Positions 1 to 8,719 are shown, counted from the stretch's first letter. The stretch: DNA of 64,000 bases from Promicromonospora sp. MEB111 (GCF_030209445.1 NZ_JARVSD010000009.1:62001-126000), one strand, 5' to 3'. The notes: a model not told the origin generated them from the letters alone. Numbers and translations: made by a program.

Positions 1-2
1 GC

Positions 3-959
3 GGGGTAGGGGGCCTGGGCGCATCGCTCGGACTGATCCTGGGCGGCGTCCTGACCGAGTACACCTCCTGGCGCTGGACCCTGCTGGTCAACGCCCCGCT
101 GGCGATCGCTATCGCCGCCGCAGCGCTACTCGTCGTCCGGGAGTCGAAGGTCGCCGTCCGCGGCCGGCTCGACCTGCCCGGAACGGTGACGTCGACCCTC
201 GGCGTCGCGGCGATCGTCTACGGCGCCACCCTCGCAGAGGCGTACGGCTGGGCCTCGATCCAAGCCTTGGCGCCGATTGTGGGAGGGCTACTCCTGCTGG
301 CGGCCTTCTTCGGCATCGAGTACCGGACCAAGGACCCGCTGCTCCCGCTGTCCGTGCTTACCGACCGCGTCCGCGGCAGCGCGTTCGGAGCGACCGCGCT
401 CCTGGCCGGCGCCATCTTCGCCAGCAACGTGCTGATCATCTACTACCTGCAGCAGGTGCGCGGCTACAACGCGCTCGAGTCCGGGCTGGCATTCTTACCC
501 ACGACCCTCGCCGTTCTCATCTTCGCCACGGTAGGTGGGCGACTCATGCTCAGGTTCGGGCCGCGCGTCGTGATCGCGACCGGCGCGGCGTCTGGTGTCG
601 CAGGGTTCCTGATGCTCGCTTCGGCGAGCAGCGCCACCGGGCTCGCCGTCCTGTTGCCCGCGATGGCGCTGGTCGGCGCCGCAGTCGGCTTGTCCTGGCC
701 CGCACTGAGCGCCACAGCCCTGACCGGCGTGCCGGACGAGCACTCCGGGGCAGCGGGCGGAACGGTGAACGCTGCCCAGCAGGTCAGCGGTGCGGTGGTC
801 ATCGCCGTGCTGAACACCGTCGCCGCCAGCGTGACGGTCGGCAGCGGCTCGCTCATGGACGGACTGTCCGTGGCCCTCCTGGTGTGCGCCGGTCTCATGG
901 TCGCCACCGTGCTCGTCTCCCTCAACATCACCGTCCCCCGTGAAAGGACCCAGTCATGA
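3..959 (+). CDS. MFS drug-exporter, DHA2 family (5' truncated by window)
   Basis: The frame is already open at the left edge (first whole codon at base 3) and gives 318 residues, so the N-terminal part lies outside the window. The first residues read GLILGGVLTEYTSWRW, which is the antiporter motif C and W-R-W signature of 14-helix DHA2 proton antiporters that export drugs or solvents through the cytoplasmic membrane. Eight or so further hydrophobic segments follow. The stop overlaps the next start (ATGA at 956), so it is translationally coupled to the alpha/beta hydrolase. Substrate unknown. Confidence 0.88.
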   Translation, partial: GVGGLGASLGLILGGVLTEYTSWRWTLLVNAPLAIAIAAAALLVVRESKVAVRGRLDLPGTVTSTLGVAAIVYGATLAEAYGWASIQALAPIVGGLLLLAAFFGIEYRTKDPLLPLSVLTDRVRGSAFGATALLAGAIFASNVLIIYYLQQVRGYNALESGLAFLPTTLAVLIFATVGGRLMLRFGPRVVIATGAASGVAGFLMLASASSATGLAVLLPAMALVGAAVGLSWPALSATALTGVPDEHSGAAGGTVNAAQQVSGAVVIAVLNTVAASVTVGSGSLMDGLSVALLVCAGLMVATVLVSLNITVPRERTQS

Positions 960-1873
960 CCCTCTCCGACCTCACCACCGAAGAACCGCTGAGCGCCGGC
1001 TACGACACCGCGACCCGCGACGATCCAGCCTTTCAGGACACGTTCCGGCACAGCTTCACCACGATCGACGACCTGCAGATGCACTACGTCGTGGGCGGTG
1101 ACGGGCCTACCCCGATCGTGCTGCTGCACGGCTTCACCGAGACCTGGTACGGCTGGCTGCCGATCATGGCCGACCTCCTGCCGGGTCACACCGTGATCGC
1201 GATCGACCTCCCCGGCCTCGGTGACAGCACCGGTTCCCTCCCGTCGCACGACAAGGTCACCCTCGCCGGCTACGTCCACCGGCTCCTGGACCTGCTGGGC
1301 TTCAGCCGAGGCGTCCAGCTCGTGTCGCACGATGCGGGTGGCGGCATCGCGTTCGCTCTGGTCACGCAGTGGAGCGACCAGTTCTCGGGCTGGCTGATGA
1401 TGGACTTCCCGATTGTCGGCGGATCGCTGCGCTACGACCAGGTGCGCACGCTGTCCTACCACTTCGCGTTCTACGAGCAGGAGCCCCTGTTCGAGGACCT
1501 CGTCGCCGGGCGTGAGCGCCTGTACCTGGACTACTTCTACCGGGTCCTGACGCCGGGAGGGGCCCTGCCGATGACCCCCCAGGTCCTCGACGAGTACGTT
1601 CGTGCCTATTCCCGGCCGGTCGCGCTGCACAACGGGTCCCGGTACTACCAGGCGTGGCCGCAGGACGAGGTCGACAACCGACTGGCGATGACACAGCCGC
1701 TGACACTGCCCGTGCACGTCCTGGCTCAGGCATCCCTGCTCGACACGTTCCTGACGGCCGTCCGCGACGGCGCGCCCCAGGCCACCGGTGCGGCGCTGGA
1801 CACCGGTCACTGGATGCTGCACGAAGCACCCGGGGCAGTCCTGACCGCGATCAGGGAATTCTTCGGCTACTGA
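956..1873 (+). CDS. alpha/beta hydrolase, epoxide hydrolase/haloalkane dehalogenase-like
   Basis: 305 residues, a normal length for the family, cytosolic with no signal peptide. The oxyanion region LLHGF (56-60) and the nucleophile elbow VSHDAGG put Asp126 in the nucleophile position, as in epoxide hydrolases and haloalkane dehalogenases rather than Ser-type esterases. A late GHW (His about 285) supplies the base. Its start overlaps the MFS stop by 4 bases, so the two form an operon that may export and hydrolyse the same class of compound; that link is inference. The exact substrate cannot be read from the sequence. Confidence 0.85.
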   Translation: MTLSDLTTEEPLSAGYDTATRDDPAFQDTFRHSFTTIDDLQMHYVVGGDGPTPIVLLHGFTETWYGWLPIMADLLPGHTVIAIDLPGLGDSTGSLPSHDKVTLAGYVHRLLDLLGFSRGVQLVSHDAGGGIAFALVTQWSDQFSGWLMMDFPIVGGSLRYDQVRTLSYHFAFYEQEPLFEDLVAGRERLYLDYFYRVLTPGGALPMTPQVLDEYVRAYSRPVALHNGSRYYQAWPQDEVDNRLAMTQPLTLPVHVLAQASLLDTFLTAVRDGAPQATGAALDTGHWMLHEAPGAVLTAIREFFGY

Positions 1874-1905
1874 CCGTGATCCTGGCCGACTCGCCCGGCG
1901 ATGGT

Positions 1906-1946
1906 GCGCGACGGTGCCAGCTCTCGCAACCGGCACCGTCGTCGCG
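1906..1946 (+). terminator. hairpin after the hydrolase gene
   Basis: GACGGTGCC (1910-1918) pairs with GGCACCGTC (1932-1940), with further GC pairing outside. It begins 33 bases after the hydrolase stop and has no T tract, as is usual in GC-rich actinomycetes. Confidence 0.55.
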
Positions 1947-2018
1947 CTCCGTACGCGTCAGCCGTGGAGCCTGCGGCCTGGCTCCGTGTGATCCCTCTTC
2001 GCTCCTATGGTGGCAATC

Positions 2019-2999
2019 GTGATCAGCACCTCTTCGCGGCTGCTACAGCTGTTGTCCCTCCTGTGGTCGCGGACGAGCTGGACGGCCGGCGAGCTCGCGC
2101 AGCGCATGGACGTCACGGAGCGGACGGTGCGCCGTGACGTCGCTCGTCTGCGCGACCTCGGCTACGACGTCGAGTCGGATCCGGGCCACTGGGGTGGCTA
2201 CCGGTTCCGGGAGAGTCTCAGCCATCTGCCCCTCGTGCTCGACGACGAAGAGGCGCTGGCTGTCAGTGTGGCACTGCGTGAGGCCGCGCAGACCAGGGTG
2301 CTCGGTGACGACCAGGCGGTGCTGTCGGCGCTGTTGAAGCTGCGCCAGCTCCTCCCGGCACGGGTGGCCTCGAGGCTCGGCGCGATGGACGACGTCTTCG
2401 AGCACACCACGAGAGTCTGCGGGCAGCCGCTCTCACCCGGGATGCTCGCCGGGTTGGCGCAGGTCTGCCGGCGCAGCGAGCGGATCACACTGTCCTACCG
2501 GAGCATGCAGGGGATCGACACGGTGCGTGACGTCGACCCGTATCGCCTGGTCTTCACCGGGAACTGCTGGTGCCTCGTGGCGCTAGACGTGGCCAAGGGA
2601 GCCTGGCGGACCTTCCGCGCCGACCGGGCGATCGACGTCCACCCCACCGGCCGGGTGGTGCGCCTGCAGGACCCGCCCGACGCCGCACAGCTCGTTGCCG
2701 AGACGCTCGTCAGCGACTACCCGCTCTACGCCGTCGTGCGCCTGTCGCTGTCGCTCGAGGACGCGATGCGCGCGGTGCCGCCCACCGCCGGTACTTATGA
2801 GCCCGATGGGCCGCACGCCACGATCGTGCGGATCGGCGGCGCGGACGTGGAGTCCCTCGGGGAGTACCTGATGCGCGTGGGTGTCCCGCTGACGGTCCTG
2901 TCCCCGGACTCGGTACGCGAGGCGGTACGACGACGAGCCATGGCGCTGGTCGAAACCAACGGCTCGGCCGGGGCGACGAGCTCGTCGCCCCGGCCGTAG
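2019..2999 (+). CDS. HTH (DeoR-like) regulator with WYL ligand-binding domain
   Basis: 326 residues from the GTG at 2019; an in-frame ATG lies four codons upstream (2007) but homologues usually begin at the ISTSSRLLQLL segment. An N-terminal winged helix-turn-helix (ELAQRMDVTERTVRRDVARL) is followed by a WYL-type domain, with WCLVALD in place of the signature W-Y-L, and a C-terminal WCX-like extension. Such proteins regulate transcription in response to a small molecule or nucleic acid ligand. It follows the MFS-hydrolase pair on the same strand beyond a hairpin, so it is probably transcribed separately. Target unknown. Confidence 0.87.
   Translation: MISTSSRLLQLLSLLWSRTSWTAGELAQRMDVTERTVRRDVARLRDLGYDVESDPGHWGGYRFRESLSHLPLVLDDEEALAVSVALREAAQTRVLGDDQAVLSALLKLRQLLPARVASRLGAMDDVFEHTTRVCGQPLSPGMLAGLAQVCRRSERITLSYRSMQGIDTVRDVDPYRLVFTGNCWCLVALDVAKGAWRTFRADRAIDVHPTGRVVRLQDPPDAAQLVAETLVSDYPLYAVVRLSLSLEDAMRAVPPTAGTYEPDGPHATIVRIGGADVESLGEYLMRVGVPLTVLSPDSVREAVRRRAMALVETNGSAGATSSSPRP
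2965..2996. terminator. bidirectional terminator, 32-base perfect palindrome
   Basis: Arms CGGCCGGGGCGACGAG and CTCGTCGCCCCGGCCG abut exactly. The palindrome occupies the last codons of the WYL regulator just before its TAG, between two convergent genes (stops at 2999 and 3023), so it can terminate both transcripts. Confidence 0.65.
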
Positions 3000-3022
3000 C
3001 GCGTGCGCCGTCAGCACTGCTG

Positions 3023-4000
3023 TCAGAGGTCGACGATGGTGGTGTCCGCGATGCCGGTGGCCAGCTCCGGGCCGTAGGCCGAGGCAGGGCTCTGGAACCC
3101 GGCGGAGAACTGCCCGTCGAGCACGCGGCGCGCGATCTCGACCGAGCTCAGCTGGGTGAACGTGTAACCGGTGGGAGTGTCGATCAGCGACCGTGCCACC
3201 TGACCGTCACGGCCGGTCACCTCAGCGATGGCCAGGTAGCGGCCCTGGCTGCGTTCCTGCGCGGTGGGCCCAGCGTCAGCGGGGTCGACGTCGGGGAAGC
3301 CGGCATCCGTGCCGAGGAACACCTCGATGTTCCCGATGCCGGTCGACCGCAGACCGGTGATCAGATCGCCCATCGGGACCGGTACGCAGTCCTCCGGGCC
3401 GTTGCCGAAGTCGAACGACCGCGTGGCGACCTCGTCGAGCCGGGTCAGCTCGCCGGACCGACGTACCAGGGTGCCCAGGTCCCCGATACCGGCAGAGCTG
3501 GCCAGTGAGCCGCGGGAGAAGCCGCCGGTCACGCGCAGTGCGATCGTGAGCTTCTCCGCATCGGGCACACGGCGGGCGGTGTGCAGGGCGAGGCTGTCGC
3601 TCGGGACCACGTCCCACCCGGTGCCGGACATGATCATGACACCGGCACGTAACGCCTCGGAGCCCTTGGACTCCGCCAGTGCGAAGATGTCGAACTCCGC
3701 TGTCGTGTCGAGATAGTGCACGCCGGCCTCGATGGCCGCGTCCATCAGCTGCCGGGCCGTGTGCCGGAACGGTCCGGCGACGTTGAGCACGCAGTCGACG
3801 TCCTGCAGCGCCTTGCGCACCGCGTCAGCGTCATCGACGTCGAACACCCGGGACTCGACACCTAGGGTCCCCGCCAGCTCGCGGACCTTTCCAGTGTCGC
3901 GTCCTGCCACTGTCACATCCAGGCCGGTCTGTACCGCCCGCTCGGCGACCAAGCGACCGGTGTACCCGGTCGCGCCGTAGATCAGCAGTCGTCCGCTCAT
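3023..4000 (-). CDS. saccharopine dehydrogenase-like / trans-acting enoyl reductase family oxidoreductase
   Basis: 325 residues, starting at the ATG at 4000 behind AGAGGA; longer upstream readings lack a ribosome site. The N-terminus LLIYGATGYTGRLVAE is a Rossmann dinucleotide fold of the type found in saccharopine dehydrogenase-like and trans-acting enoyl reductase proteins, and the middle carries the matching GTGWDVVPSD segment. It is probably an NAD(P)-dependent oxidoreductase in the cytosol; substrate unknown. A divergent TetR gene starts 202 bases away and is the likely regulator. A -10 box TAGCGT lies on this strand at about 4046-4051. Confidence 0.82.
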   Translation of the reverse strand: MSGRLLIYGATGYTGRLVAERAVQTGLDVTVAGRDTGKVRELAGTLGVESRVFDVDDADAVRKALQDVDCVLNVAGPFRHTARQLMDAAIEAGVHYLDTTAEFDIFALAESKGSEALRAGVMIMSGTGWDVVPSDSLALHTARRVPDAEKLTIALRVTGGFSRGSLASSAGIGDLGTLVRRSGELTRLDEVATRSFDFGNGPEDCVPVPMGDLITGLRSTGIGNIEVFLGTDAGFPDVDPADAGPTAQERSQGRYLAIAEVTGRDGQVARSLIDTPTGYTFTQLSSVEIARRVLDGQFSAGFQSPASAYGPELATGIADTTIVDL

Positions 4001-4163
4001 GCTGTTGGTTCCTCTCTTCAGGCCGGGTCTTTCCCGGTCCATCTGCACGCTAGGGACCGACCCGGACAGGTTCCGTCCGCAAAGCGCTGCCGGTCGTGTG
4101 ATCCGACGGACACCGGTGCGCGCCGAGCAGGCTCCGCGAAGTCCGGATCCGTCCCGTGCGCCA

Positions 4164-4169
4164 GTAGCC
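4164..4169 (+). promoter_or_regulatory. -10 box of the tetR gene at 4202
   Basis: TAGCCT, 32 bases before the start codon. It fits the TANNNT form seen at several other promoters in this window. Confidence 0.4.
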
Positions 4170-4201
4170 TGGTCCGAGGAACCGAAGAGGTGAGACGAGC
4201 A

Positions 4202-4771
4202 ATGAGCACCAAGCCTCGTGAGCTTCGCGCGGATGCGCGCGAGAACCGCCTCCGCATCCTGGCGGTCGCGACCGACGTCATCGAACAGCAGGGCACGATG
4301 GCGTCGTTGAACGAGATTGCCAAGCGTGCCGGAGTGGGTCCCGGCACGCTCTACCGTCACTTTCCTTCACGCGAGGCCCTGCTCGCGGAAGTGCTGGCGA
4401 CATGGGTGACACGAGTGGAGGAAGCCGCCCAGTCGGCTCCTGTGCGCACTCGCGACGATCTCGTGGACTGGCTCGGACGCCTTGCCGGAATCGCGAGCGG
4501 CTACCGCGGACTGGCCGCGAGCATGGCCGCGAGCATGGAGGACGAGTCCTCCCCGCTGCGTCATGCGCATCGCGCGAGCCTTGTGGCCAATACGCTCGTG
4601 TTCGAGCGGGCCCGCGAGGCCGGACTGATCGGCCACGCCGTGGATTCCGGAACGGTGGCGCGGCTGGTCACCGGCGTGGCGATGGTCGCGGAGCAGGCGA
4701 AGCTGCCGCCCGAACAGGTGCGCGACATGCTCTGGGTGATCCTGGACGGGCTGACCGCACGCCCTGGCTGA
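4202..4771 (+). CDS. TetR/AcrR-family transcriptional regulator
   Basis: 189 residues, starting at the ATG at 4202 with AGAGG 11 bases upstream; a GTG four codons earlier is possible. The N-terminal TetR helix-turn-helix is clear (MASLNEIAKRAGVGPGTLYRHFPSRE), followed by an all-helical ligand domain. It is divergent from the saccharopine dehydrogenase-like gene and convergent with the enoyl-CoA hydratase homologue, so either could be a target. It is one candidate for the protein that binds the palindrome shared by 5692-5724 and 12525-12547, but nothing in the sequence proves this. Confidence 0.9.
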   Translation: MSTKPRELRADARENRLRILAVATDVIEQQGTMASLNEIAKRAGVGPGTLYRHFPSREALLAEVLATWVTRVEEAAQSAPVRTRDDLVDWLGRLAGIASGYRGLAASMAASMEDESSPLRHAHRASLVANTLVFERAREAGLIGHAVDSGTVARLVTGVAMVAEQAKLPPEQVRDMLWVILDGLTARPG

Positions 4772-4776
4772 ACCAC

Positions 4777-4824
4777 GAAGGACGCACGGGTGAGCACCTG
4801 GTGGTGCCGGCCCGTGCGTCCTTC
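4777..4824. terminator. bidirectional terminator between convergent genes
   Basis: GAAGGACGCACGGG (4777-4790) pairs perfectly with CCCGTGCGTCCTTC (4811-4824), with an inner CACC/GGTG stem. It lies between stops at 4771 (+) and 4831 (-). Confidence 0.75.
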
Positions 4825-4830
4825 CAGCGG

Positions 4831-5679
4831 TCAGCGCTGCTGCGCGATCACGGCGATCTCCGTGGCCAGGTCGTACTCCAGGGGCCCGCGCTCCTGCATG
4901 CCCTTCTCGAGCAGCCGCCCGACCGTGGCGCCGACCTCAGGGTTGGAGACGGCCGCCCAGTAGGCGTCGGAGTGCAGCGGGTACTCCGCGTCCGGCAGGC
5001 GCGTGTACTTGTTGATGAACTCCTTGACCTCCACGATCGCCTGGTGGTCCCACCCGGACACGCGCCGGGCGAAGCGGGCCACGAACTCGTCCAGTTCGGC
5101 GTCCGGGAGCGCACGGTTGACGTAGCCGTACTTCTCCGCGAGGGCGCCGTCGAAGTCCTCGGCACCGAGCAGGATCTCCATCGTGCGCCCACGGCCGACC
5201 AGGGAAGGCAGCCGTCCGCTGGCACCGCCGCCGGTGACCGCGTTCAGGGCGATCTCGACCTGGGCGAGCTTGGCCTTCTCCAGGCTGGCGAAGCGCATGT
5301 CCATGGCCAGCACCAGCTCGCTGCCTGCGCCGCGGGTGATGCCCCGGATGGCGGCGATGGTCACGGCGTCGAGCTTGCTTATGCGGACGGTGATGTCGAC
5401 CCAGGCGGAGTAGTCGGTGGCCTTGGGCAGGGCCTCGGCGAGGTCGTTGTCCACGGTGACGTCGTAGTGGGCGATGTAGAAGTCGGGGTCAGCGCTGTCG
5501 AACACCACCACGTTGACCGTCTTGTTGCTCTCCAGCTCGGTGAGCAGCGCCTTGAGGTCCCCCATCATCTCCAGCCCGATGACGTTGATCGGCGGGTTGT
5601 TGAAGGTCACACGCCAGAACGTGGGCGACTCGACCGTCAGGGTGAGGTGCTTGGGGTTGAACTCTTCGAGGAACGTCAT
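4831..5679 (-). CDS. enoyl-CoA hydratase/isomerase (crotonase) family protein
   Basis: 282 residues, ATG at 5679 with AAGG a few bases upstream. The N-terminus WRVTFNNPPINVIGLEMM and the oxyanion segment AAIRGITRGAGSELVLAMDM are the crotonase fold landmarks. The usual glutamates are not obvious in the segment VEIALNAVTGGGASGRL, so activity on an enoyl-CoA is not assured. A 33-base palindrome immediately upstream (5692-5724) would place it under a repressor; the same core precedes the SDR gene at 12566. It is monocistronic, ending at a strong shared terminator. Confidence 0.82.
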   Translation of the reverse strand: MTFLEEFNPKHLTLTVESPTFWRVTFNNPPINVIGLEMMGDLKALLTELESNKTVNVVVFDSADPDFYIAHYDVTVDNDLAEALPKATDYSAWVDITVRISKLDAVTIAAIRGITRGAGSELVLAMDMRFASLEKAKLAQVEIALNAVTGGGASGRLPSLVGRGRTMEILLGAEDFDGALAEKYGYVNRALPDAELDEFVARFARRVSGWDHQAIVEVKEFINKYTRLPDAEYPLHSDAYWAAVSNPEVGATVGRLLEKGMQERGPLEYDLATEIAVIAQQR

Positions 5680-5691
5680 GCTGCAGCCTTT

Positions 5692-5724
5692 CCAAGTATT
5701 CGGAGAGGGTCTCCGATTACTTGG
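5692..5724. promoter_or_regulatory. palindromic operator, copy 1
   Basis: Arms CCAAGTATTCGGAGA and TCTCCGATTACTTGG surround GGG; only one pair of 15 mismatches. It sits 13-45 bases upstream of the enoyl-CoA hydratase homologue. The 20-base core at 5697-5716 is identical to 12525-12544, upstream of the SDR operon. Size and symmetry fit a TetR-type dimeric repressor. Confidence 0.8.
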
Positions 5725-5794
5725 TGTGCAGCATCGACGAGCTTGCTGATATTCCCGCCCGGGATTGCTCCTTGGCGTGCCCCGCCCCGCGTCC

Positions 5795-6625
5795 TCACGG
5801 CTGCGTGGTTCGGGTGGCCTCGAGAGTGCCGAGGAGGGCGAGGGCGTCCGCGCTGGGGCTTCCTGCCGGTGCGGTCGCGACGGTGAGCTGCTGTCCGGGT
5901 GCTTCGCGGACGTCGAGCGTCTGGTAGGTCAGGGTGATCCGGCCGACGTCGGGGTGGTTGATGACCTTCTCGGTCAGGCTCAGGCCTGCCACGGTTTGGT
6001 CGGCCCAGAACGTGGCGAACTCTGGTGAGGTGGCGAGCAGGCGGGAGACAGCCGGGCGGACGGCGGGGTGCGGGTCGGCGTAGCCCGCTGCCAGGCGCAG
6101 TGCGCTGACCGCGGCGCGTGCGACATGGTCCCAGTGGGCGAAGTAGTCTCGCGCGGCGGGGTCGACGAACAGGAAGTCGAACGCCCCGAGGGTCAGCTGC
6201 GACGGGCCCAGGAGCGCCTTGGCCGTGGTGTTGGCGGCGAGGATCTGGAAACCGGGGTCGACGACGTAGGCGGCGGCGTGCGGGAAGGCGTCCATGAGCT
6301 GGAGCAGCTCGGGGCTGACCGGTCCTGGCTCGGGTTGGCCGGCGGGTGCGAGCTTCGCGAGGCGGAAGGTGTGCTCGCGGGCGTCCGGGCTGAGCCGCAG
6401 GGCGGTGCACAGGGCGTCCACGACCTGCGCCGACGGGGTGCGTTCGCGCCCCTGCTCGAGCCGGGCGTAGTAGTCGGCGCTGACGCCGGCCAGCACGGCG
6501 ACCTCCTCGCGCCGCAGCCCGTTGACCCGCCGTGCGCCGACGTCGGGCAGGCCGACGTCGGCGGGCGTGAGGCGGGAGCGCTGGGCGCGGAGGAACTCGC
6601 CGAGGGGGCCGGGTGGTGTCGCCAT
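5795..6625 (-). CDS. XRE-family regulator with MmyB-like ligand-binding domain
   Basis: 276 residues from ATG 6625; a GTG three codons earlier (6634) is an alternative. An N-terminal XRE helix-turn-helix (LRREEVAVLAGVSADYYARLEQGRER) is joined to the MmyB-like domain that follows it in many actinomycete regulators and is thought to bind a fatty acid-like or other small ligand. Upstream GGTTAGCGT looks like a -10 box placed so that the transcript is nearly leaderless. It is one of three such regulators in 6 kb (also 9508 and 11242). Its target may be itself or the neighbouring gyrI-like operon. Confidence 0.9.
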   Translation of the reverse strand: MATPPGPLGEFLRAQRSRLTPADVGLPDVGARRVNGLRREEVAVLAGVSADYYARLEQGRERTPSAQVVDALCTALRLSPDAREHTFRLAKLAPAGQPEPGPVSPELLQLMDAFPHAAAYVVDPGFQILAANTTAKALLGPSQLTLGAFDFLFVDPAARDYFAHWDHVARAAVSALRLAAGYADPHPAVRPAVSRLLATSPEFATFWADQTVAGLSLTEKVINHPDVGRITLTYQTLDVREAPGQQLTVATAPAGSPSADALALLGTLEATRTTQP

Positions 6626-6728
6626 GCCTCTCACGCTAACCGCGTTCGGCGGGCTCGGACAGGGTGCGGTCCTCCCTGTCTCGCGACCCGGAGTGCCGCC
6701 GCACGCACAGGTTCACAGCGGTGCTCGC

Positions 6729-7316
6729 TCATGTGACCGGGTCGCGCAGGATCGTGCGCAACGTGTCCTGCGGCGTGCTGCGCGTGAAGGCGTCCAGGTG
6801 GACCTCGTGGTGCGGCCCGCTGCGGTGGAGACCGCGCTGCCGCGCGAAGTCGCCGAGCCGTCCAAGCGTGGCGAACTCCTCGGCGAACGGGCCGTGGTGC
6901 ATGACCTGGACGACGTCCTGCTCGGCAATGGTGAAGACGGTGACCTCGTCGGACGCCGTGTCCGCGGTGCTGGATGCGCGGGCGCGAGCGGCATCGACGT
7001 CCTGCTGGGTGGTGCCGACCGGGACCTGGGACAGGACCCGGTAGAGCAGGGACGGAACCGGGTTGACGCTGTAGAAGTCGGCGATCTCGACGGGCCTGGA
7101 CCCCTCGGGGTACCAGTACTGGATCTCCTCGACCGGTGCGGAGTCCGCGCCAGTCAGTTCGGCGGCGATTTCGGTGACCAGGGCCTTCTTGCGGTAGAAC
7201 TCGTCGGTTCCCGGCGCTCCGTCGCCCAGGACGGCGACATAGGTCACCGCGGGGTTGCGAACGTGCTCGGGGTCGTCGGAGGCCTGCAAGTGCTCGGTGG
7301 GCTGTGTCTCTAACAT
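6729..7316 (-). CDS. GyrI-like small-molecule-binding domain protein
   Basis: 195 residues, ATG 7316 with AAGGAG upstream. The segment VEEIQYWYPEG and the later VMHHGPFAEEFATLGRLGDFARQRGL followed by HHEVHLDAF match stand-alone GyrI-like (SOUL/AraC effector-binding fold) proteins, which sequester or hydrolyse small aromatic compounds. It is the last gene of a tetR-mazG-like-gyrI operon (gap of 54 bases to the mazG-like stop), so the TetR regulator probably controls it and a hydrophobic ligand is a reasonable guess. Confidence 0.8.
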   Translation of the reverse strand: MLETQPTEHLQASDDPEHVRNPAVTYVAVLGDGAPGTDEFYRKKALVTEIAAELTGADSAPVEEIQYWYPEGSRPVEIADFYSVNPVPSLLYRVLSQVPVGTTQQDVDAARARASSTADTASDEVTVFTIAEQDVVQVMHHGPFAEEFATLGRLGDFARQRGLHRSGPHHEVHLDAFTRSTPQDTLRTILRDPVT

Positions 7317-7370
7317 GGCTGCTCCTTCGCGGATCGTGCGCAGCGGGGTCAGGCGGGGCGGTGCAACGGG

Positions 7371-7742
7371 TCAGCCCTGCTCGGACCTGGCGGGGTCCGT
7401 GTGGGCGATGGTGGACTCCAGGCCGGTGCGGATGCGGTCCATGGTCTGGGTGTAGGCCTCGTCGATGTCGATGCCGAGCTTGTCGGCCAGGACGAACGTC
7501 CACCACATCGATTCAGCGAGCTTGTGCTCCAGCTCCGCGCGCGGGTCACCCTCGATGTTCCAGGTGCCGTCGTTCGCGAGCAGGAGACGTCCGATGTAGC
7601 CGACGTCGTTGGAGAAGCCGAGCATCAGCTCGTGCAACGACCACGTCTTGCCGTTGAACCGCTCCTCCAGGACCTCGTAGAGCGAGCGGACGGCGAGGGC
7701 CTGCTCGCGGGCGGCGCCCAGCGGCGCACTCGAATCAGTCAC
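7371..7742 (-). CDS. MazG-like family protein
   Basis: 123 residues from a GTG at 7742 with a good GGAGGA site; upstream readings in the same frame overlap the tetR gene and are not real. The helical segments SLHELMLGFSNDVGYIGRL and ELEHKLAESMWWTFVLADKLG resemble the all-alpha NTP pyrophosphohydrolase fold of small MazG-like proteins, but the full E-x-x-E/D metal motif is only partly visible. It overlaps the tetR stop by 8 bases, so translation is coupled. Function beyond possible nucleotide-pool cleaning is not known. Confidence 0.72.
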   Translation of the reverse strand: MTDSSAPLGAAREQALAVRSLYEVLEERFNGKTWSLHELMLGFSNDVGYIGRLLLANDGTWNIEGDPRAELEHKLAESMWWTFVLADKLGIDIDEAYTQTMDRIRTGLESTIAHTDPARSEQG

Positions 7743-8346
7743 GGTTGTTCTCCTCCGAAGGTGGTGCGGGAAAGGTCGCCATGGCTCGGTCTGCCAGGGC
7801 GAGGAGTGCCTCGCGCGTCGTCCCGTCGGCGGCGCGGACGGCGAAACCGCTGCTGAGCGTGATGAGGAAGGCGGCGAGCTCGCCGGGATCCTCGTCGGGG
7901 GGCAGATCGCCCTCGTCGATGGCGCGCCGGAAGCGGTCGGCGAACCGCTCCTGGATCGCCGCACGGTTCCGGGCGAGGACGGAATACTCGTTTGAACCCT
8001 CGGGGGTGGCAACTGCCTGGACCGACAGGCAGCCGGCCGGTCGCCCGGGCATGGTCACGGCGTGGGCGTTACCGATCAGGAACGCCCGCGCGCACTCCAG
8101 CGCGGTGGGTTTCTGGAGGGCCTCGGTGACGTACCCCATGTTGCGCTCGACGTACCGCCGCAACGCTGCCTGGAACAGCTGCGCCTTGTCGCCGAACGCC
8201 CCGTAGACGCTGGGCTTGTTGACTCCCATTGCCGCGGCAAGTTCCGTCAGGCCGGCGTTCGTGAAACCGCGGCGCCAGAACACCTCGACGGCGGCATCCA
8301 GTGCCTCGTCCGTGTCGAAGGCACGAGGTCGACCGGGTCTTGCCAT
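7735..8346 (-). CDS. TetR/AcrR-family regulator (first gene of a mazG-gyrI operon)
   Basis: 203 residues from ATG 8346, with AGGAGG six bases upstream; GTG 8352 is too close to that site. The N-terminus RPRAFDTDEALDAAVEVFWR and LAAAMGVNKPSVYGAFGDK are the TetR helix-turn-helix of the AcuR/YxaF-like branch with a C-terminal TetR_C-type helical domain. It heads an operon with the MazG-like and GyrI-like genes and is probably autoregulated. The upstream sequence around 8370-8385 (TTAACGGGCGGTAC) is only weakly symmetric, so no operator is called. Confidence 0.9.
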   Translation of the reverse strand: MARPGRPRAFDTDEALDAAVEVFWRRGFTNAGLTELAAAMGVNKPSVYGAFGDKAQLFQAALRRYVERNMGYVTEALQKPTALECARAFLIGNAHAVTMPGRPAGCLSVQAVATPEGSNEYSVLARNRAAIQERFADRFRRAIDEGDLPPDEDPGELAAFLITLSSGFAVRAADGTTREALLALADRAMATFPAPPSEENNRD

Positions 8347-8556
8347 CGTCACCTCCTGATCGAGGGGCTTTTCTTAACGGGCGGTACAAAAAGATCGTGC
8401 CACACGACTGGGCTTCTGTCATCGGGTCGTCGGCTCAGAAAGGTGGGTGCAGTCCTCCCTGTATCGCTCACCCTTCCTCGCAGGTATCCGCTGTTGGAGG
8501 GTGGGTGTGCGCGGCGGCCGACCGGTGCCCCGTGACGACCGTGAATGTGGATGGCG
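8347..8556. other. non-coding intergenic stretch
   Basis: No open frame with coding character. It contains the promoter side of the tetR gene (an A/T-rich patch at 8369-8396, unusual here) and several GGGTGGGTG/CACCC repeats without clear function. It leads into the aldo/keto reductase remnant. Confidence 0.5.
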
Positions 8557-8695
8557 ATGCCTCTTGACCACGATCGGACCCTGGGCCGCTGCGGGGTGCG
8601 GGTGAGCCCGCTCGCGCTGGGTGCCTGGGTGCCCTGAACTTCGACGACGGACCGACCACGATCAACGGCCTGACCTCCACAGCCTTCCAGCGATG
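8557..8695 (+). pseudogene. aldo/keto reductase N-terminal remnant
   Basis: From ATG 8557 the frame reads DRTLGRCGVRVSPLALGAW, the unmistakable beginning of an aldo/keto reductase (usual form R-x-LG-x-x-G-x-x-V-S-x-L-x-LG), and then stops at TGA 8635-8637. Shifting by one base continues as ALNFDDG, which matches the following segment (normally MNFG). After that the similarity fades. The remaining 280 or so residues of the enzyme are gone, so this is a decayed fragment with a frameshift. Confidence 0.6.
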
Positions 8696-8719
8696 ACCAC
8701 GACAACGAAGGAGCACGAC

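Noticed and set aside
8370-8385. TetR operator before the tetR-mazG-gyrI operon
   Set aside because: The sequence TTAACGGGCGGTAC matches its own reverse complement at only about 8 of 12 positions.
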